Source: Mercurialis annua
Taxonomy: Eukaryota > Streptophyta > Magnoliopsida > Malpighiales > Euphorbiaceae
Reading direction: 5' to 3'
Assembly: GCF_937616625.2 (NCBI RefSeq)
Contig: NC_065571.1
Location: forward strand, 54,359,651 to 54,423,650
DNA length: 64,000 bases
In this document: positions 59,526 through 64,000 of the stretch, piece after piece
Position numbering within the stretch: position 1 is the first letter of the stretch
Layout: the number at the start of each line of letters is the position of its first letter
Notes under the pieces: model-generated
What the model was told of the DNA's origin: nothing
What the model saw: the letters and a program-made list of their open reading frames with translations, nothing else
Database searches by the model: none
Position numbers and translations under genes: made by a program

Positions 59526-61166
59526 TGATTCGGGTTTTAGAGGAGAAATGAGAGAAGAAGAGTGGACTTTTTGCTGTAATAATGAGGAACGAGCAAAACA
59601 AAGTGAACACTTTTGTCAGCTTCAATGTTCTAATAGAAAACATGGGATCAGCAGGGGAAAAAAATGAACAAAAAGTTAACCCGTCCCCTAAATTTGTTTT
59701 ACGAGATCATGTAAACTAATTCTATAACTTTTTTGAACAATTAATTCTAAATTTTTTTGTTTTTATGTCTGATTATTTCATAATTATATTTTAAAAATGG
59801 GTATACAAATTGGAGGTAAGAAATGCGAAATAGAAAATGAAAAAAATCCCCTAATTGTATGCATAAAATTATCCAATATATAGTTTTACAATAAAAATAT
59901 ATCTTATGCAGTGATTTGAGATAAAATTAAAGAGTTAGTGTTTGAAAAAATAAAAACTAGATTAAATGGCTACAAATTCAAAGAGCGCATTGACCTTTTC
60001 TTCGAAAAAAAATATTAGATAGATGAATAATCGTTTACTAATTCTCAAAATCAGTAAATTATTTCCATAAATATTCAGTTAAATTATTTTAGAGTACAAT
60101 GGACATAATTTGATTCTTAAAATTTTTATATTGAGCAAGAATTGTTGAAATCGGACAATGTTCATTTGTATCGATTTCTAAAACGGACTATTAAATGCCG
60201 CTTCTAAATTACTAGATACCGCTATTTGACTTAATTATACTTTTACTTTACCCTAATTTTAAATTTATATTCTCTCAACTCACATTCAAACACGGAAAAA
60301 CGGATAACAAAAAATTAACAAAATTTATGAGTTCGTAATAATTCACGATGGAAACCCAATTTCATTGTGCGATTTGCCAACCGATGCAGACTTCGGGAAT
60401 CATCAAAGAACGATATGCCAAAAAACGATGTTCAATTTAAGGAATAACGAGTCCTATGTGGCTCATCCACTTAAAGAAGAATTCATGACGATTCGTCCAA
60501 ACAAATAAAATACTGAATTCCATCAAATTCGAATATGCATGAGAAATATATTTCGACTCAAGATCATATTCTTATACTTAATCAAAAAGTATAGTCATAT
60601 TTAGGAAACTCAAGCTTAAATAGAGTTACCTTCTAAATATAAATTCCTTTTCTATTTAGATTTGTATGCTAAGTAGGAATCACTTTTCTAGTTGGAATAC
60701 GCAAAATATTTTCTCACTACTACTATATAAGATGATTGAGATAATGTCTAAACACACAGCTACGACGGGTTAACCTTTAGTCCGTAACCCTCTATTTTTA
60801 TCGGTTTTATTCCCGGGTCGGGTTTTACATCGTTGCCTTATCATCTAAGTTTATAAAGATCTCTTACCGAATTGAAAAGATAATTAAATTAAATCATCGT
60901 TCGGTGTTTACTATAACTGAGACAAAGTAAAAACTTTAGGTATTGTTTTGTACTTTTGCCACGAGGGAAAGCAACTTCAACGCCGTGAAGAAAAGGCGAA
61001 GCTGCTTCCTTTTGTTCTCCATCTCTAATTAAAACAACACGCTTAAGAAAACCAAACCTAAAATATCCGATTTCCCCTCTCAAACACCGATTAGATTTCT
61101 TCTACTCACATCGTCACTCCAATTTATTTCTCCAATCAGTTTCCCTTATCTTCAATTTTTCATTAG
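59526..61166. other. divergent spacer between ILR1-like and VPS32 genes
   Basis: 1.6 kb of AT-rich sequence that must contain both promoters. The final ~150 bp (to 61166) are the probable 5'UTR exon of VPS32. No gene or clear repeat is seen. Confidence 0.6.
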
Positions 61167-61357
61167 GTAATTTCAATTTTATTCTTCTAATTGTTACTTT
61201 CAATTGTTGAATTTTGTTTCTAATTGACTTTGTTTGTTTTAGATCGGTATTGGATTTTGGAATTAGGGTTTTATCCGATCTGATTAAGTTCGTCAGTTTT
61301 TTTGATTTAGTTGATCGAGGCAAGCTTTGGTTTAATTTTTGCAGATAAGAAGCAATC

Positions 61358-63025
61358 ATGTTTAACCGTCTGTTTGGAAAACCTAAGCAGGAAGCTAATG
61401 CTCTAACTTCGTTAGATAAATTAAATGAGGTATATTTGTTTTACTTTATCTATTTGCGATTTTGGTTTTAATTTTCTTTAGATTTTTGTTGGTTATGTAA
61501 TTTGTCAATTTAAAATAATGATCGGGCTGTTTTTTGATATCTGAATGCAACTGGGGACTGTTTATTCGCAGTTTACTGTTATCTTTTTCGATTTTGTAAT
61601 TTATTAATGATGTTTAAAGTTTTGTTGTTTTTGAATGACCCAATTGTTTCTGTTTGATTTTTTGATTGTAGACTCTTGAAATGTTAGAGAAAAAGGAGAA
61701 AGTGCTCCTTAAAAAGGCTGCTGGGGAAGTGGAAAAGGCTAAAGAATTCACTAGAGCGAAGAACAAAAGAGGTGCGTTTTCGTTAACTTTCTCTTAGAAA
61801 AACCAATGTTAAATTTTGTTAGCTTTAACTGTAACTTAAAAATTCTGTTTTTTGAGTGAATAGTTTCATTGTAATTTTAATAATGAATACTTTGTGATAA
61901 TCTAATTGGTATGAACTATGAGGACATGTAAGGTGAAGATGAAGGAGTTATCTTTTATATTCTTCAAACTTTTTTTAAACATGCTTGGTTGCATTTATTT
62001 ATTATTGATAGGAAGTGAAAAAAATGCATGTAGTAAATATTAGTTTAAACTTTTTTAGTGAAGGTGCTGATAAGTATAATCTTGCAGCGGCTATTCAATG
62101 CTTGAAGAGAAAGAGGCTATACGAACAACAAATAGAACAGCTTGCAAATTACCAATTGCGTATTCATGATCAGGTGGGTTTCTCTTAAATACTTGTTGCA
62201 TTGCACTGCAATTAACTCGACTGTAACTTTTGCTGTATTAATACTTGTTTCTTAAACATTACAGATGATTCTGTTAGAAGGTGCAAAAGCCACTACAGAA
62301 ACTGTAGATGCATTGAGAACCGGAGCAGCTGCAATGAAGGCCATGCAGAAAGCAACGTATGTAACTGTTTATTTGATTGAGCCTTGCAAACATACCTGCG
62401 ATCCTGATTTAAATGACTTATTTTTTTTTAGCTATTAAGATCTTGTTGCATGTGGATGTTAGACTACAAGTACTTATTTTGATTCACCATATTATGTTTG
62501 ATAATATAGTATGTAAAGTAGATGCCTGAAACATGAGTATCGGTCTTATATAAGATATAGAAGTAGCATAACGAAGTTATGATTCTTTTACAGAAATATT
62601 GATGATGTGGATAAGACAATGGATGAGATAAACGAGCAAACCGAGAACATGAAACAAATTCAAGATGCTCTTTCAACTCCTATTGGTGCTGCAGCAGATT
62701 TTGATGAGGTAAATGATGTGCTGCATAATTATTGGATTCTTACAAATGGAAACAACTATGTAGTCTTAAATTTAATTTTATTTGATCCACAATTATTCAT
62801 TTCGGGTGGTGTCTAACTGGCTTGACTTTTCAGGATGAATTGGAGGCAGAACTTGAAGAATTGGAAGGTGCTGAATTGGAAGAACAACTTCTTCAACCTG
62901 CAACTACAGCTCCAGCTGCTCCGATTCATGTTCCAGCTGGAAGGCAACCAACTCGTCCTGTCGCGCAAAAGCGCACAGCTGAGGAAGATGAACTTGCTGC
63001 CTTGCAGGCTGAGATGGCACTTTGA
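61358..63025 (+). CDS. VPS32: ESCRT-III subunit VPS32/SNF7 (CHMP4)
   Basis: Six exons (61358-61429, 61672-61771, 62088-62173, 62265-62356, 62594-62708, 62834-63025) encode 218 aa. SNF7 is the main filament-forming ESCRT-III protein that drives membrane scission in multivesicular body formation. Visible features are MFNRLFGKPKQEANAL at the N-terminus, the basic alpha-1/alpha-2 hairpin (KEKVLLKKAAGEVEKAKEFT; AIQCLKRKRLYEQQIEQL), IDDVDKTMDEINEQTE, and an acidic C-terminal half (ELEAELEELEGAELEEQL) ending EEDELAALQAEMAL, the MIT-interacting helix bound by VPS4 and AMSH. A 5'UTR intron (61167-61344) precedes the ATG. A probable 3'UTR intron (63030-63215) begins 5 bp after the stop. Related to At2g19830/At4g29160. 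Confidence 0.96.
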
Positions 63026-64000
63026 GCAGGTTTGATGTTTTTTTTTTGTTATTATACAATTTTCACAATTCTGTATTCTTCAATTATAATATGCATCTGA
63101 TCGCTTACTATTAATCAGTGAGCTGTTTCTCATTCTCTTTGAACAAAACAAACTGTTTTCTTAGCTTAGTTTGTGGGTTTTTAAAAGAAAAAAGTCTTCT
63201 TAATGGTTGCTGCAGGTATGTTTTCCCAGAACGTTGAAGAGCATATTACCGATTGGTCAAATTGTACTATGGAGTTTCAGCTACTTATTTCGGGCATGCT
63301 GTGTGCACTTATGGTCCAAACAGCCGATGTATATAACGATTGCGTAAACTAAAGAAATAGTACCGTTTAAACTTGTAATCTGTATTTTGGAGGTTGAATC
63401 CACTTTTCTGTCTCCAGTTTCTTCTTTTTTTTTTCCTTTTTGTTGATTCGAACATTCATCTTATGTCACCAACTCCGTGTCAAAGTGTCTGCAAGGCTTA
63501 TTTAAAGTAAATAAATTTATGTTAATTTTTAATTTTGATGTTGAATTACTTGCAAATTTATGGCCAAAGCCACCCTGTAACTCTTGAATAGAGAGAGACA
63601 AGAGATGCCCTGAGTTCGGAGTAAGTTGATGTTGGTGCTTGTATTTGGTAGAATTTGAATGCCAATACTTTTTTTTTTTGATAATTTGGGAAGGGGGAGC
63701 GCTTGTGGGAGGAATCGAACCCACGAGAGGGAAGGGTTGATATTCTTTTTTCATACTTCTATAAAAAGAGAGGGAAGGGTTGATATTTCATTTTCACATG
63801 TGATGATTTTATTTCCATTTACCTTATAATGTGGCTGCTTCTATTTTGTGATGCATATGGTTTCAAAAGTTTAACAAAAAGGAAGATATAGAGATAAGCA
63901 GGCTAATAATGAGTTATCCACAAACGCTTCTATGATCCCAGCTATTTTGGAACCAATAAATGCTAATAAGAATGCTGCAACTTCATAATTTCAAACAGTA
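63026..64000. other. VPS32 3' region and spacer to window end
   Basis: Probable 3'UTR intron (63030-63215), remaining 3'UTR, a SINE remnant (about 63665-63730, minus strand) and a short duplicated segment GAGAGGGAAGGGTTGATATT (about 63724 and 63769). No gene starts before the window ends. Confidence 0.55.
63665..63730 (-). mobile_element. truncated SINE remnant
   Basis: On the minus strand a B-box-like GGTTCGATTCC is followed by CTCCCACAAGCGCTCCC and a poly(A) tract (T-run on plus from about 63669). No A box or flanking duplication was found, so it is likely a 5'-truncated copy from a different family than the SINE at 8940. Confidence 0.45.

Overview
This window is nuclear DNA of a flowering plant, almost certainly a eudicot. 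It has intron-rich genes with canonical GT-AG borders, T-rich introns, AT-rich spacers full of short DNA transposons, and plant-specific protein types such as a secretory PLA2-beta, an IAA-amino acid hydrolase and an eS30 without a ubiquitin-like fusion. I rebuilt 15 protein-coding genes by joining exons in frame. No organellar, viral, rRNA or intact tRNA sequence was seen.

Left part (1-21 kb). After a MITE-bearing spacer come mitochondrial ATP synthase subunit g (+), secretory phospholipase A2-beta (+), a spacer with a SINE, a long IST1-like ESCRT-III regulator (+), and a CCoAOMT-like O-methyltransferase (+). Next is a head-to-head pair: a mitochondrial-type uS8/S15a (-) and cytosolic eL28 (+). 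The last intron of eL28 carries four tandem copies of what looks like one 92-nt box C/D snoRNA. From memory this gene order matches Arabidopsis At2g19680-At2g19730 and its duplicate near At4g29400-At4g29480.

Middle part (21-43 kb). A spacer holds a non-autonomous hAT element with a perfect 8-bp target duplication. It is followed by histone acetyltransferase HAT1/HAG2 (+), a DUF3531 plastid-type protein (-) and a 21-exon M16 metalloprotease PQQL (+). A 2.6-kb MULE-like element with long inverted arms and a 9-bp target duplication comes next.

Right part (43-64 kb). A repeat-rich stretch carries fragments of ubiquitin, histone H3 and an unidentified protein, plus a 22-bp degenerate satellite. 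Then come eL31 (+), a four-pass membrane protein of unknown function (-), eS30 (+), a small unidentified Ser/Arg-rich protein (-), an ILR1-like auxin-conjugate hydrolase with an ER-retrieval tail (-) and ESCRT-III VPS32/SNF7 (+). HAG2, PQQL, L31, S30 and ILL follow the reversed order of At5g56740-At5g56660, so the window interleaves genes now spread over separate Arabidopsis blocks.

Functionally these are mostly housekeeping genes: translation, ATP synthase, histone acetylation and ESCRT sorting. The ribosomal protein, ATP synthase and HAT1 promoters share site II (TGGGCY) motifs, and the ribosomal protein and HAT1 ones also carry telo-box type motifs. The two ESCRT-III members (IST1-like, VPS32) would act in the same membrane-scission pathway. 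PLA2-beta and the auxin-conjugate hydrolase both look like ER-retrieved secretory enzymes. Exon borders were inferred by reading frame and splice signals and by recalled family sequences; no alignment or database search was run.
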